Shown here one piece after another: positions 11,401 to 19,750 of a stretch of 23,168 bases of DNA (position 1 is the stretch's first letter; the number at the start of each line of letters is the position of its first letter). The notes below the pieces were generated by a model. It did not search any database. It was not told where the DNA came from and saw only the letters and a program-made list of their open reading frames with translations. Source of the DNA: Acanthaster planci (taxonomy: Eukaryota; Echinodermata; Asteroidea; Valvatida; Acanthasteridae); the NCBI RefSeq assembly GCF_001949145.1, contig NW_019091740.1, forward strand, positions 70,490-93,657, given 5' to 3'. A program made the position numbers and the translations under genes.

Positions 11401-14400
11401 CAAAGCAGGAAAGCTACATGCATATGAGGAAAGGCAAAATGGGTACAGGGAAACTAGGTCAAGGTTAATGGGAAAACTTTAACAAAGGAAAAATAGGTTA
11501 TGACTCCATAGTGACTGTACACTCTAGTGACTGATAGATCTTTGATGCAAGAAACTCTTCCATGACACCATTTAAAAAAAAAAAAAAGATGAAGGTTCGA
11601 CTTGTGACTTTTTGGGACTGATTTTGAGCTGAGTTTGCAAGGTGTGGCATTTCGGGATTCCTGATCTACATGTGTCTGAAAATGCACAATCTCAAACACA
11701 AAGGCTACATTCATGCAAGTTGATTTAAGGCGAAAAACAAAAAGGGAACCAGGGGAATCTCACATACAAAACATGCCGTTGGGCATTGCTTTATTCCAGC
11801 TTATTAGGGGCGTGCACCTTTTCAAAATGTTACGTCATGCATGCGTTGTACAAAATACGTACAGTATATGTGGGCTTCTTTATCATGTCACCTGAGCTGT
11901 TTTCCCTCAATTCCATGTTGTTAACAAACCTTGGCCCGCGTAGAAAAAAAGGGGCATTTTTACATCGGTTGAGGTAAATACATGTAAAACCTTGATATGT
12001 TGGTACCAAGTCTTATCAATTTAAAGGGGGGAAAAAGGGAAGAATTTGAAAATGGCCCTGCTTTTCAAGCGTTGAAATAGACCACTCTCATATTGCATAT
12101 AACTTGTATGGGCAGCCAAAGTTTGCAGAAATATCACCTTTGGTTGGTTTTGGATTTTACCTCCAATTCGTTCAAAATAGACATTGTCTCAATGATTTTC
12201 AATAGGGTTGGATTTTCAATCATTATTTACTAGTACATGTATTATTATCTGGCGTTCTAATAGCTGCCTAGGAGTTTAACTCTTTGTGAATTAGCCGTTT
12301 ACTTTTGTCCCGACGGCCAACTACAGTTTTAGCAGCCACTTGTAAGAAGAATGCGACTGTGACATCAAATGAGCAGACCCAATACTCACTAGTGCACACA
12401 GAGGGTCTACTCGGCAACTGCTAAAGGTCACAGAATTATCCACTTTTCCCTTTTTGACCTGCCTCTGGGTCCTGTCATTCCAGGATTCCAGATGTCAGTT
12501 TCTACTCCATTAAATGGAAACTAATTACCAAGTTTGGCTTTCATCCTTCAAAATGAGGAGAAAATAAATCTGTACCTAGCATTGCATAAAAGGGATTTGG
12601 CTGTGGAAATGTGCTAAGCTATTAGCTAAACCTTTGGCTTGTTATTTCCAATTCGCAGGCTGGAACCCTGTACAGTGGAGCGTCGCTATACCGAACACCG
12701 TTACACGTATACCAAACATTCAGCTGTCCCGAACATCGTCCTTGGCTCCCAATATTTTGCAAACAAAACCTATCAAACATTATGCAGTTGCAAATCAACT
12801 GAGATTCGCCACAGCATGCATCAGAGATCGATCCTGAGTGGAAGCTTCACGACTTTTAGGATAAACTACCAGTAAATATCAATTTTGAAACTTAAAATTT
12901 AATAACAAATAGAAATAATTAAGAGATACATTCTAGAAACCTCAAACGTGAAAGTGACAGCAAAACATCACGAAAACAGCAAATCATAGTATCACAAGAG
13001 GGTGCACTTCAGTTAGACAAGAGAGGGCGCTATTCAACACAGCAACGAATGTTCAGCAGTTAATTTCGCTATACTGAACACCCGCTGTACCAACATTTAG
13101 CGTGGACCCCGTGGTGTTCGTTATCGTGGCGTTTCATTGTATTCTATTTATAGTGTTTCATGATGACCCTTAGTATTCACAATTGATCACTGCAGCACTT
13201 ACTTTTGGGTGAGTAGCGTAGAAGTCGATGTCGTCCACTAAAATGGCGTCTGGAGGTGCAGGGGAGGTGTGTATACTGGCAAGATACTCCAGCAGGGAAG
13301 ACCGGTCCTGGTGGTACCTGAGGGGTGCGATGGACTCAGGCCATTAAGATTGGTTTCTTTCTTCTCTTTTTTTCTCCCAAAAATAGTTCGTAAATATGCA
13401 AATGGCAGGTGAATCTCATGTATATACCTATTCCCGAGTGAAACTTGGCAGAGTTGAAGATCGTTTTAACGCAACTCAACCCGAAAGTATTCGCATGCCA
13501 AGTTTCAAACAGATCACACTTGGGTGAGCTGAGATCTTGTGAGATGGTTTGGACCACCTCCCTTCCCCCTGGGTCTTGCAGGGTTGACATGTACATGTAT
13601 GCATTCAATCTATGTTCTGATTTGTACATGAAGCTGACTGGGAGCAATAAATGACCTCACATTTTGTTTACATGTGCGCTTTCCAATGGCAGTGAGGTAG
13701 GCCATGATATATTGAGCTTCCATGGGCGAGTTACACGCTTTTCTGTGTTTTAGGTCAGCTGAAGTTGTGGCTCTGCAACTTTTGAATTGAATCAAATCCA
13801 TCTTTGAATACAGAGCTGTACATGTACCAGCACAAAGGGAAACTATTCGAGATGCTTGCCAGGATTTTTTCCCCAGGGGTGGAAGGAGAGGGGAACCGAT
13901 TTTTCCCGGGGAAAAAATTTCCAAGCGGGGAGGGGGCAAAGCACTCATCCGCAAAGAAAAGATAAACCATACATGGGGGGAGGAGTCAACATGAGGTTTT
14001 TCAAGTAAATTGGTGATTTTCATCCTTTTGTTTTTCCCTTTTTTCCAATTAAAAAAAGCACCTGTGATTTATGGGTACTACATGTACAGTCAATTTAGTC
14101 CATGGGTTTTATTGACTCGGGCAAAAGATTTAGTACCTGCTTTCTTTTCCATTTTTTCCACTTTGTTTCGTAATTTAATTTTGCTTTTACTTACAGAATG
14201 TGGACGTGCTTCATCAAGAGTGGATCAGGTGAGGGCGCTCCATGAACAGACAGCGGCAGGGACTGGAACCTTGCGTGGGAGACAAAGTCGACTTTCCGTC
14301 CCTCCAATGCACAGGTCACAGCACACTGGAACAGAAGGGAAGTCTTGCCACTGCAACCAATCGAACAATCGCATTACAAATCACAGCAATTTCATTTGGA

Positions 14401-17400
14401 CACGTTAAACTGAGCTTTAAAAATCAAGCATGCAAAAGAAATATGTCAAAAAATGAAACCAAACGAAAGGTCACTGTGAGGTCACTGACAAAGTCCACAG
14501 GATGCTGGCGTCAACTCTTCGTGAAAAAATTGTCCTTTTCTTGGAGGAATATGGATGTAAATGTGGCTTTTTCTTTTAATTAGGAGATGTGTGAATTTCC
14601 CAAACATGATACCTCTACTTAGAGTGCATTTTCAAGTAGTTGATACTTCAAGTACTAATTAGACACTGTGGTCATGTTTACTTCAGTGTGTATGGGTGTG
14701 CAGGCATGCCACAGTGTGGACCTCTGCTCACAAGAAGTCCCACATAATGTAGGGTGCGATGGCATTGTGAGGACTCGCACACGTCCACACAATGTTCCCC
14801 CCTCTCTGAAAAACAGTTTCAGAGGCATTTTGGGATGAAGGTTATCTGTGGCAAAATAAAGAGGAACAGTCCAGGGAATCACCATCACACATCAAGCTCA
14901 AAGGAGTTATTCTAGTGAGAGAAAAAGGAGCATTTTCCTCAAGTTTCCTTAACCAAAGGACAACAAAGGAAAGTCCACACTTTGTATGTAAAACAGTTAT
15001 TCATGTGTGTGTGTGGTTATTCAACAGAGTGTCCTATGAGTCCACAAACACACAAAGCCCATTTTAATGAGATTTAGGGTGAAGAAACCCCTCCAGCTCA
15101 CATGTACCAAGAAGGGATGTAGTGCCGGCACAACATTTTGCAGCTCAAATATTTGTGATGGCAGAGTAAAAGTTGGCATAATCGAAACAGCCAGAAGCTT
15201 AAATGCAGAAAACCTGGTCATCCCCTCATGATCTGCCTGGTAGCCCAGCTACAAGGTCAAAATGTCACACTGTTCTCATGGGGATTTCCACCTTGTTCTG
15301 ACATAACCACTGATTTCACGGTTGTTATTTTCCAGTGGTGGGGGTGTTGTGCAACTACATGTACTCCCAGCCAAAACTGTGATTATGCAACCAGTACATG
15401 TCTATCTGTAATGTTTGTAAAAACCTTACCGTTCCTAGATGGAAGATCAGTTTGTATGACTTTTGTGGAAAAGATTTGAGAAAGTGGAATTTTTGATGGA
15501 AGTGAACATACCCCGATCAGCATGAAAACCCTAACAGTCCTAGATCCTCCAATTTCCATATGATTTTACATACACCCTAGGGGGTTAGGGTTTATTAATC
15601 TCATCTAATGGGCTGCATTAAAAAATGCACAGCATTACCAACTCATAAACAGTCACTGTACAGTACATGTACTTATACAGGGCTGAGTAAGGCACAGGTT
15701 GTGCCCTATTGTTGATGTATCCCAACTTGGTGTGGCCCCTAATGTGCGCACTTTTATTTTATGCTTGTGTTTTTACTGCAGCAATATTTTAAGCTCAAAA
15801 GTCACAATTAGTGATACTTCATCGAACTCCACTATTTTGATTCAGAAATCTTGATTTTACTTACACTGTATCTACTACAAAGTTTGGATGAAATTTATTT
15901 TCGCTTGAATTTTCAATTTTTGGGTCATGCGCAATGAACTCTTTTAAAGTGTGCCCAAAAATAGGAAATGAATGTTCAACTAATTTGTGGATGGGTGTCT
16001 GAATGGAAGGAACCAAATTGTCACCTACAGAACCAGACCCAAATCACCAATACTGATGAATAAGCAAAATGGGGCTCATTTTGGAAGTCCCCACTTTTTT
16101 TTGGGGGGGGGGGTTTAGTCATGGGGTCAAGGATACTCAGTTTCGTCCAGTAGAATGGCCCCAGTCTGGGGCGAAGTGGAAGAAATGCTTTTCAAGAATA
16201 TATCAGCTTCACAGGTTTTTGTGAATGCTTACATGTAAGTGGGTTTTTTGAGATTTTTATCCAGATAAGGGAAGGCTCGGCTGAAATCAAGCCCAATTTC
16301 CGGACACTAACAGTTCTGGATTTCGAACGAGTTACAGTAAGGCATTACTTTTTCTTCTTTCAAACAAATCCTAATTAGCCTTTATTTTAAACAATTGGTC
16401 TGAGTACTATGAACGAAACTCCTTCTACGTGTATTTCTGGAAAAAAAAAATCGCAGCAAACAGTGCTGACATCCACGCCCGTCAGCAACAGAAATCTTGA
16501 AATAGGCCTACATGTATAAGATGCGCAGTGTTTTTCAGGCTCTGTAGTTTTTGTACAGTTGGCGAAAGTCAATTCAAGTCGTCATTCAGTGTACATGTAC
16601 ATGTTGATATTGGACATCCAACACCAATCATGAGTGAACAGTGCTCATTCATCCATTTTCTAGACAGTTTACAATGGTTCATTTTGTATTCAATCTCTAC
16701 AATAAAACTTCACGCTCTGCTCACATTTTTTCCTAAATACTCACTGGAAAAGCTTTTTAACAAGTAGGGCTGTGCTGAATATCCAAATAACCGAATATTC
16801 GATCGATTGTCAAATATTCAAATATTATTTTTTAAAATTGAATATTCGAATGCAAAATTCATGAAAAGTAAGGGAAAATTTTCTTTTGTTTCAAATGAGA
16901 ACCGTTGCACTATGGAGGCTTGTTCAAAGCAGATTCAGATGAAAAGCGTCAGAAATCTTACAATGATTTTAAAAGTAAATTATTCATTAAATAATTGAAA
17001 AGGAATAGAAATTTTCAACAGGGCAAGAAGTCTTGTTCATCTCTTAAAATCTTGCTAAATCGTGGCTGGAGATACTCCTAGATATGAGAAGCTATTATAT
17101 TAATCATAATGTACAATTGTGTGTGTTACTGCAACTGATTTTGTATATATGGTTTGTTCATCAACAATCTGCCGGTCGGTACGACTGAATATTCGATCAA
17201 ATTGAAGGTCGAATATTCAAATAGTCAATTATTCGAATTGACTCAGCCCTAATTTTGAATAAAATGTTTCAGGTCTACTGTTTAATGAGATGGTTATAAC
17301 TCTCCTGACTTCAAACTCTGAAAGTAGACTTTTTAACAATATGGGTATTTCACAATAGTGCGCCACCAAGAGTTTGCAACGCGTTGGCCAATCACAGTGC

Positions 17401-19000
17401 GCGAAATCTGTCGACATAATGCGCGTTTGGAAAGAGTCCACAGATTTCGTGCATTGTGATTGGCCAACGCATTGTGAACTCTTGAAACATCCCTTCCACG
17501 TGACGTGTGAAATAAGAGATGAGCTATAGTTGGCGGACGTCATCAGCACACCATTCACCTAACAGAAATTTTTCTTTCATTCGAGAGCGAAAGGAAAGTG
17601 AATAGAAAGAGATGGGAGCCACATTGTAATTGGTGAAGCTGCTACACTGCTGACAACGGTGACCTTTCAATTGACAAGACTGGGTGAGCTAGGCAGGCAG
17701 TCAGGCAAATTCTCATAAATTTCCCCGTTTTAAACTGTATAATGTAAATGAACCCCCCTCCATCCCATACAAAACTGTGTCCTGGGAGACGTCATGAAAT
17801 CACTTGGGAAAAATTGGTGTAGAAATTTCAGACAAACGATGTCGGGTATTCCTTTTTACTGTACATTGCTATCTGTAAGGTTTGCATTAACCTTAGACTT
17901 CTGGAAGTAGGGAGGGGGGTTAGCATCTGTATTTGCTTTCATTACATGACCACTATCAGGACACAACACACAACATGCGCTGTGCTATGTAGCTGTGACA
18001 GATTGTGGAACTTCAAAATCTCCCCCACCACCGAATATTGTCGAACCAAGATGCAGAGCAAACGTGGTCATTGGTGGGCTCGACGCATGTACAATCTGTT
18101 CAACACAAACGGCATGAACGGAGCGACTGTCAGCGGGTGGAAGCGAGAAATTGAGCAAAAATCTCATTTTTTTCAAAAATACTCCTCGTACTCTAAAGCC
18201 TTGTAAGGGGGCCTAACCACTTGCCGCCAGGGATTCCAGTTTTGGACATGCATTCTTTATACGCGAGGCCGGGGTCTCCGAAATCGCACTAAGGGAATTG
18301 GGCCTTGTATAAAAAGACCAGGCTGCTGGGAATTTTTTCACTCTCAATAGTGGAGATAATCAAGCCTTCTTTGAAACAGTGTACCACGGGGCATTCGCTT
18401 GACTTCTGACACACGAAGTGCTGCCTTCGTTTTTCAAAATGGCGCCGCCCGTGGTCAGCATGTAATACTACAGGTAGGGTTTTTCAAGGTGCAACACATC
18501 GGCAACTTTACAATTTTGGAAAGCTTTAGGGTGCTCGTATGAAAGTCCAAACTCTGAGGAGTATGCCAGTGTAAGTAAAATTCTTGAGTCATTCTCATTT
18601 CGGAAAATATATAATAATAAAGGCAACATTTTTTTCCTCCAAACAAGGAAAAGGAGAGTTTTCTACAATTAGCAACCTAGTGGTGGATTTTTACAGCGTT
18701 AAGTAGTGAACATACATATTACATGTAGGCCTACCGGTGTAATTTCAGCAAGCTCATAAAATTAAGCCGATGTTTAGTTATGCCCCCGGATGTCCCAGAT
18801 AAAGTTTTCGAAAGAAATCCCTATTGATCGGGGCAGGGCCCAGTATACAACAGAAGACTATTCGTTGGGCCCTGTTTACGCGTCTAGACACCGGCCTCCA
18901 TACATTTATCGTCATGATGATCGTTGAACTTGAAGAAGGAAGAACTGGCCTACCTTTCTCGCTTGCCTGTGAGCAAGCACCTACATGCCTTGAGCGGCAT
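5317..19000 (-). CDS. SWSAP1: SWSAP1-like RAD51-paralogue-type ATPase, six exons, complete
   Basis: This is a homologue of SWSAP1, the partner of SWS1/ZSWIM7 in the metazoan Shu complex. In mammals that complex works in the nucleus to support RAD51 filaments in homologous recombination and meiosis. The coding exons are 18954-19000, 14195-14350, 13203-13317, 10971-11047, 6491-6630 and 5317-5480. All junctions are GT-AG and in phase, giving 699 bases (232 residues plus stop) against about 229 in human. Visible marks are a Walker A, GKRESGKT (residues 12-19), followed by SLLFQ; an FQSLP segment matching human LQSMP; Walker B, AILVDDIDFY; and a C-terminal half with CLLIASVTT and a FLPTVLQ strand aligned to the human order. 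The P-loop has a single glycine before GKT instead of the human GTPGSGKT, but it keeps the [AG]x4GK[ST] form. The start is inferred from the human spacing of 16 residues before GKT. An in-frame ATG at 19058-19060 has a better Kozak context and would add 20 residues. The function is inferred from the family and not shown here. Confidence 0.83.
5600..5800 (+). repeat. tRNA-derived SINE in intron 5
   Basis: A perfect tRNA T-arm (stem CCGGG/CCCGG, 5656-5660 and 5668-5672, with loop TTTGATT) contains a Pol III B box. An A-box-like GGTCGGCATGGTGC lies about 35-45 bases upstream. The body continues with GTGGATTGGGC, CCTTGCCTGATTTTG and GGGTTTTCCTCCCACC, blocks of the kind found in the conserved domain of deuterostome SINEs. 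A second, older copy sits at 4905-5090. The insertion is antisense to the host gene. I am sure that it is tRNA-derived, less sure of the SINE family, and the ends are approximate. Confidence 0.78.
6156..6216. repeat. Near-perfect 25-bp hairpin
   Basis: Arms at 6156-6180 and 6192-6216 are complementary at 24 of 25 positions, with an 11-base loop. The arms include TTAACCCTAACACTCC. It lies in intron 5 of SWSAP1 and would fold as a strong hairpin in the transcript. It may be the end or remnant of a foldback transposon. Confidence 0.9.
6491..6630 (-). CDS. SWSAP1: SWSAP1-like coding exon 5: core strand and linker
   Basis: The exon is 140 bases long, with acceptor TTTTTACCCTAG|A and donor TTTCAG|GTGAGA. 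It encodes a linker, then QRCLLIASVTTTSAGEV, then ALEHVYRGFLPTVLQIS. The CLLIASVTT strand corresponds to human CGLMVALQT, and GFLPTVLQI to human RYFPAQCWLQ. The first base completes the arginine codon begun in exon 4. Confidence 0.87.
6631..10970 (-). other. SWSAP1-like intron 4
   Basis: This is a GT-AG intron of 4,340 bases. It holds hAT MITE copy A (7771-8247), a C-run near 7061-7071, ACATGTA palindromes near 9591-9623, and a 10-bp inverted repeat (ATCCAGGTTC, about 8705-8744). I see no other gene in it. Confidence 0.75.
7763..8255 (+). mobile_element. hAT-like MITE copy A with 8-bp target duplication
   Basis: The element spans 7771-8247, starting TAAGGCTGAGTCAATTC and ending CATCCCTA, with terminal sequences that are imperfect inverted repeats rich in AATATTCAAATA. 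Flanks TTCTCTTC (7763-7770) and TTCTCCTC (8248-8255) form an 8-bp target duplication with one mismatch, typical of the hAT superfamily. No transposase is encoded. It matches copy B in reverse orientation along its whole length, for example at CGATTTAGCAAGAT and GCCTCCATAGTGCAA. Confidence 0.82.
10971..11047 (-). CDS. SWSAP1: SWSAP1-like coding exon 4: helix after Walker B
   Basis: The exon is 77 bases long, with acceptor TGCCCTAG|A and donor ACAG|GTATAT, running from phase 0 to phase 2. It encodes TQDTGSTIAQLCAYLVDAAA and then FVDTN. The CAYLVDAAAF segment aligns with human YLIALLLDTAAHF directly after Walker B. The phase matches both neighbouring exons. Confidence 0.82.
11101..11154. repeat. 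18-bp tandem repeat, three units
   Basis: Units CACAATAACCCTTTTATG at 11101-11118 and 11119-11136 are identical. A third unit (11137-11154) matches at about 14 of 18 positions. It starts about 55 bases upstream of the intron 3 acceptor in transcript sense, where branch point and pyrimidine tract would be read. Confidence 0.9.
12671..13141. mobile_element. pogo/Tigger-like MITE with TA duplication
   Basis: The element spans 12673-13139 between TA dinucleotides (12671-12672 and 13140-13141). Its left end is CAGTGGAGCGTCGCTATACC and its right end read inward is CAATGAAACGCCACGATAAC, both followed by GAACACC. This CAGTGGAAC-CTCG-TATAACGAA pattern is the known terminus of pogo/Tigger-type Tc1/mariner elements. 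Sub-terminal repeats of ATACCGAACA recur at both ends. There is no transposase, so this is a non-autonomous copy inside intron 3. Confidence 0.82.
13203..13317 (-). CDS. SWSAP1: SWSAP1-like coding exon 3: Walker B
   Basis: The acceptor CCCCTCAG|G is followed by 38 codons, and the exon ends CCAAAA|GTAAGT in phase 0. It encodes YHQDRSSLLEYLASIHTS, then APPDAILVDDIDFYATHP. The run of hydrophobics followed by two aspartates is a Walker B strand, aligning with human SLLLLDGLEEYLAEDP. The preceding LLEYLASIH helix aligns with human LFRLLCSAH. Confidence 0.9.
13318..14194 (-). other. SWSAP1-like intron 2
   Basis: This is a GT-AG intron of 877 bases (donor GTAAGT at 14189-14194, acceptor at 13318-13319). 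It contains a purine/pyrimidine-skewed tract near 13353-13380 and several ACATGTA palindromes (13587-13600, about 13815 and 14079). No gene was seen. Confidence 0.78.
14195..14350 (-). CDS. SWSAP1: SWSAP1-like coding exon 2: GKT of Walker A and following helix
   Basis: The exon begins T|GGC AAG ACT after an acceptor in T-rich sequence (GGTTGCAG) and ends CACATTCT|GTAAGT. It encodes GKTSLLFQCAVTCALEG, then RKVDFVSHARFQSLP and DPLLMKHVHIL. These align in order with human GKTALLF, LTRRPLQSMP and LDPMRLQKIRF. An in-frame stop lies upstream of the acceptor, which confirms that the P-loop start must come from another exon. Phase 2 at the donor fits the single leading base of exon 3. Confidence 0.88.
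15526..15593. repeat. Foldback with AAACCCTAAC ends
   Basis: The outer ten bases AAACCCTAAC (15526-15535) pair exactly with GTTAGGGTTT (15584-15593), and CCTAG pairs with CTAGG inside. The left arm matches the arm of the hairpin at 6159-6180 in about 19 of 22 positions, so the two are probably one family. Confidence 0.7.
16765..17251 (-). mobile_element. hAT-like MITE copy B, opposite orientation to copy A
   Basis: It starts TAGGGCTGTGCTGAATATCC and ends GAATTGACTCAGCCCTA, with terminal inverted repeats of TAGGGCTG. Its reverse complement aligns with copy A from end to end, with an estimated three quarters identity by eye. The immediate 8-bp flanks (TTAACAAG and ATTTTGAA) do not match, so its target duplication has decayed or one end is shifted. 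No transposase is encoded. Confidence 0.8.
17367..17484. repeat. 45-bp inverted repeat carrying CCAAT boxes
   Basis: Arms 17367-17411 and 17440-17484 are complementary at about 40 of 45 positions around a 28-base spacer. All differences are transitions. Each arm contains GTTGGCCAATCACA, an NF-Y-type CCAAT box, in opposite orientation. It sits in intron 1 and may be a small foldback element or a regulatory palindrome. Confidence 0.85.
18954..19000 (-). CDS. SWSAP1: SWSAP1-like coding exon 1: start and first half of P-loop
   Basis: This exon encodes MPLKACRCLLTGKRE plus two bases of a serine codon. It ends at a good donor (GAAAG|GTAGGC) that splits the P-loop, so GKT is supplied by exon 2. The hydrophobic CLL before the first glycine is the expected strand leading into Walker A. 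The frame is open upstream to 19195, with further ATGs at 19058-19060 (A at -3, G at +4), 19118-19120 and 19193-19195, so the true start is uncertain. I chose 18998-19000 because it gives the same N-terminal length as the human protein. This is the least certain exon, since its identity rests on phase, donor quality and P-loop spacing. Confidence 0.68.
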
Positions 19001-19260
19001 ATGAATCCCAAATATTGTACTGCGAAGCTCATACTCTGTCTCGTTTTCTTCTGAGACCATTTTTAGGACTGGAAGCTGAACAGAGGGGAATATTTTGGCT
19101 ACGGGAACGTGCACGGCCATTCTGAACGTTACCGCGAAATGACAGCAAGGAGAGAGCGCCCTCACTCCACAATTTTTCCTCCGAGAAAATGCCATGAAGC
19201 AGAGGGCGCCCTACAAATGCACAGACCACCAGTCTTGCGCGGAAAACCGTGATTTTCAAA
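19001..19260 (-). promoter_or_regulatory. Presumed 5' UTR and promoter of the SWSAP1-like gene
   Basis: The region upstream of the start is richer in CpG than its surroundings (CGCGG, CCGCGC, CGTTCCCG) and shows no TATA box at a sensible distance, as in many housekeeping-type promoters. It carries two GAGGGCGC motifs in opposite orientation (19157-19165 and 19201-19210). The transcription start cannot be read from sequence. In-frame upstream ATGs exist at 19058, 19118 and 19193. Confidence 0.4.
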
Positions 19261-19625
19261 ATGAAAGCGTTGGCAAAAAGTGGGAAGGGCGAAGCGATAG
19301 ATGTCAGCGCGTTCAGTACGTATTACGCACGAAATAAATACATTGCCTGTATTTATTTACAGTTGCTCCCAAAATACGTTCACTTTTTTGTCCTTTGCCA
19401 TTACGTCTTCTTTTCAAATGTTGCAACCGCATTGTTTTGAATCTACATGGGCCAGAACTAAATAGGGAATTTTTCTTTTCTTTTTTTTAACAATCTGAAA
19501 AAAACGGGCGAGGAAATATGGCACTTGGTTCTCAACTCCAACTGGAATGTTTATTAACTAAGGATCTGCAAGGTTCAGTTCACATAAAGGTCGTTTGGTG
19601 CAGTGGTGACCAAAGTGGGAATGTA

Positions 19626-19639
19626 GTAACCATGGAAAC
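19626..19639. promoter_or_regulatory. RFX X-box-like site
   Basis: GTAACCATGGAAAC fits the RFX X-box pattern GTNRCC-N2-RGYAAC with one mismatch. It lies about 0.6 kb upstream of the SWSAP1-like start. RFX factors drive ciliary and testis/meiotic genes in animals, so a link is possible but untested, and a chance match cannot be excluded. Confidence 0.35.
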
Positions 19640-19706
19640 CAAGTGACCAGCGATAACTATGGTAGGCCTAACTGGGCAGCCCATGTAAACTGGAAAAACT
19701 CTGGTA

Positions 19707-19750
19707 GCCCGTGACCCGTGAAACTGTCACCCGTGTCCCGTGTCTCGTGG
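19707..19750. repeat. Short CCCGTG repeat cluster
   Basis: CCCGTG or a one-base variant occurs five times within 44 bases at irregular spacing of 6-15 bases. This looks like a small degenerate minisatellite. Confidence 0.7.

Larger units (their letters stand above)
11048..13202 (-). other. SWSAP1-like intron 3
   Basis: This is a GT-AG intron of 2,155 bases. It contains the 18-bp tandem repeat next to exon 4 and the pogo-like MITE at 12673-13139. The rest shows no recognisable gene. Confidence 0.75.
14351..18953 (-). other. SWSAP1-like intron 1, splits the P-loop
   Basis: This is a GT-AG intron of 4,603 bases between the GKRES and GKT parts of Walker A. It contains a foldback at 15526-15593, a T-then-G homopolymer near 16095-16113, hAT MITE copy B (16765-17251), the CCAAT-bearing inverted repeat (17367-17484), CRE-like GACGTCA sites near 17537 and 17790, and a YY1-like AAAATGGCGCCGCC near 18438-18451. 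I see no nested gene that I can support. Confidence 0.65.

Noticed and set aside
14197-14220. Apparent plus-strand mini exon (TTACTTACAG...ATCAG|GTGAGG)
   Set aside because: It is the antisense of SWSAP1-like exon 2. The plus acceptor overlaps that exon's minus-strand donor, and the minus-strand reading has clear homology.
14326-14340. Strong acceptor-like CTTCTGTTCCAG inside exon 2
   Set aside because: These codons encode SLLFQ directly after GKT, matching the family. Splicing there would remove the P-loop.
18051-18206. Plus-strand frame with KRGHWWARRMYNLF
   Set aside because: It is basic and aromatic in appearance, but no family was recognised and no splice context supports it.
18217-18270. 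Candidate alternative first exon reading MSKTGIPGG on the minus strand
   Set aside because: Joining it to exon 2 gives one residue too many in the P-loop, there is no hydrophobic strand before it, and the donor is poor.
18436-18460. YY1-like AAAATGGCGCCGCC as the gene's promoter
   Set aside because: It falls inside intron 1 once exon 1 is placed at 18954-19000, and the plus-strand ATG there runs only eight codons.
19249-19440. Possible divergent plus-strand gene start opposite SWSAP1
   Set aside because: The frame (MKALAKSGKGEAIDV...) soon becomes hydrophobic low-quality sequence and stops, with no convincing donor.
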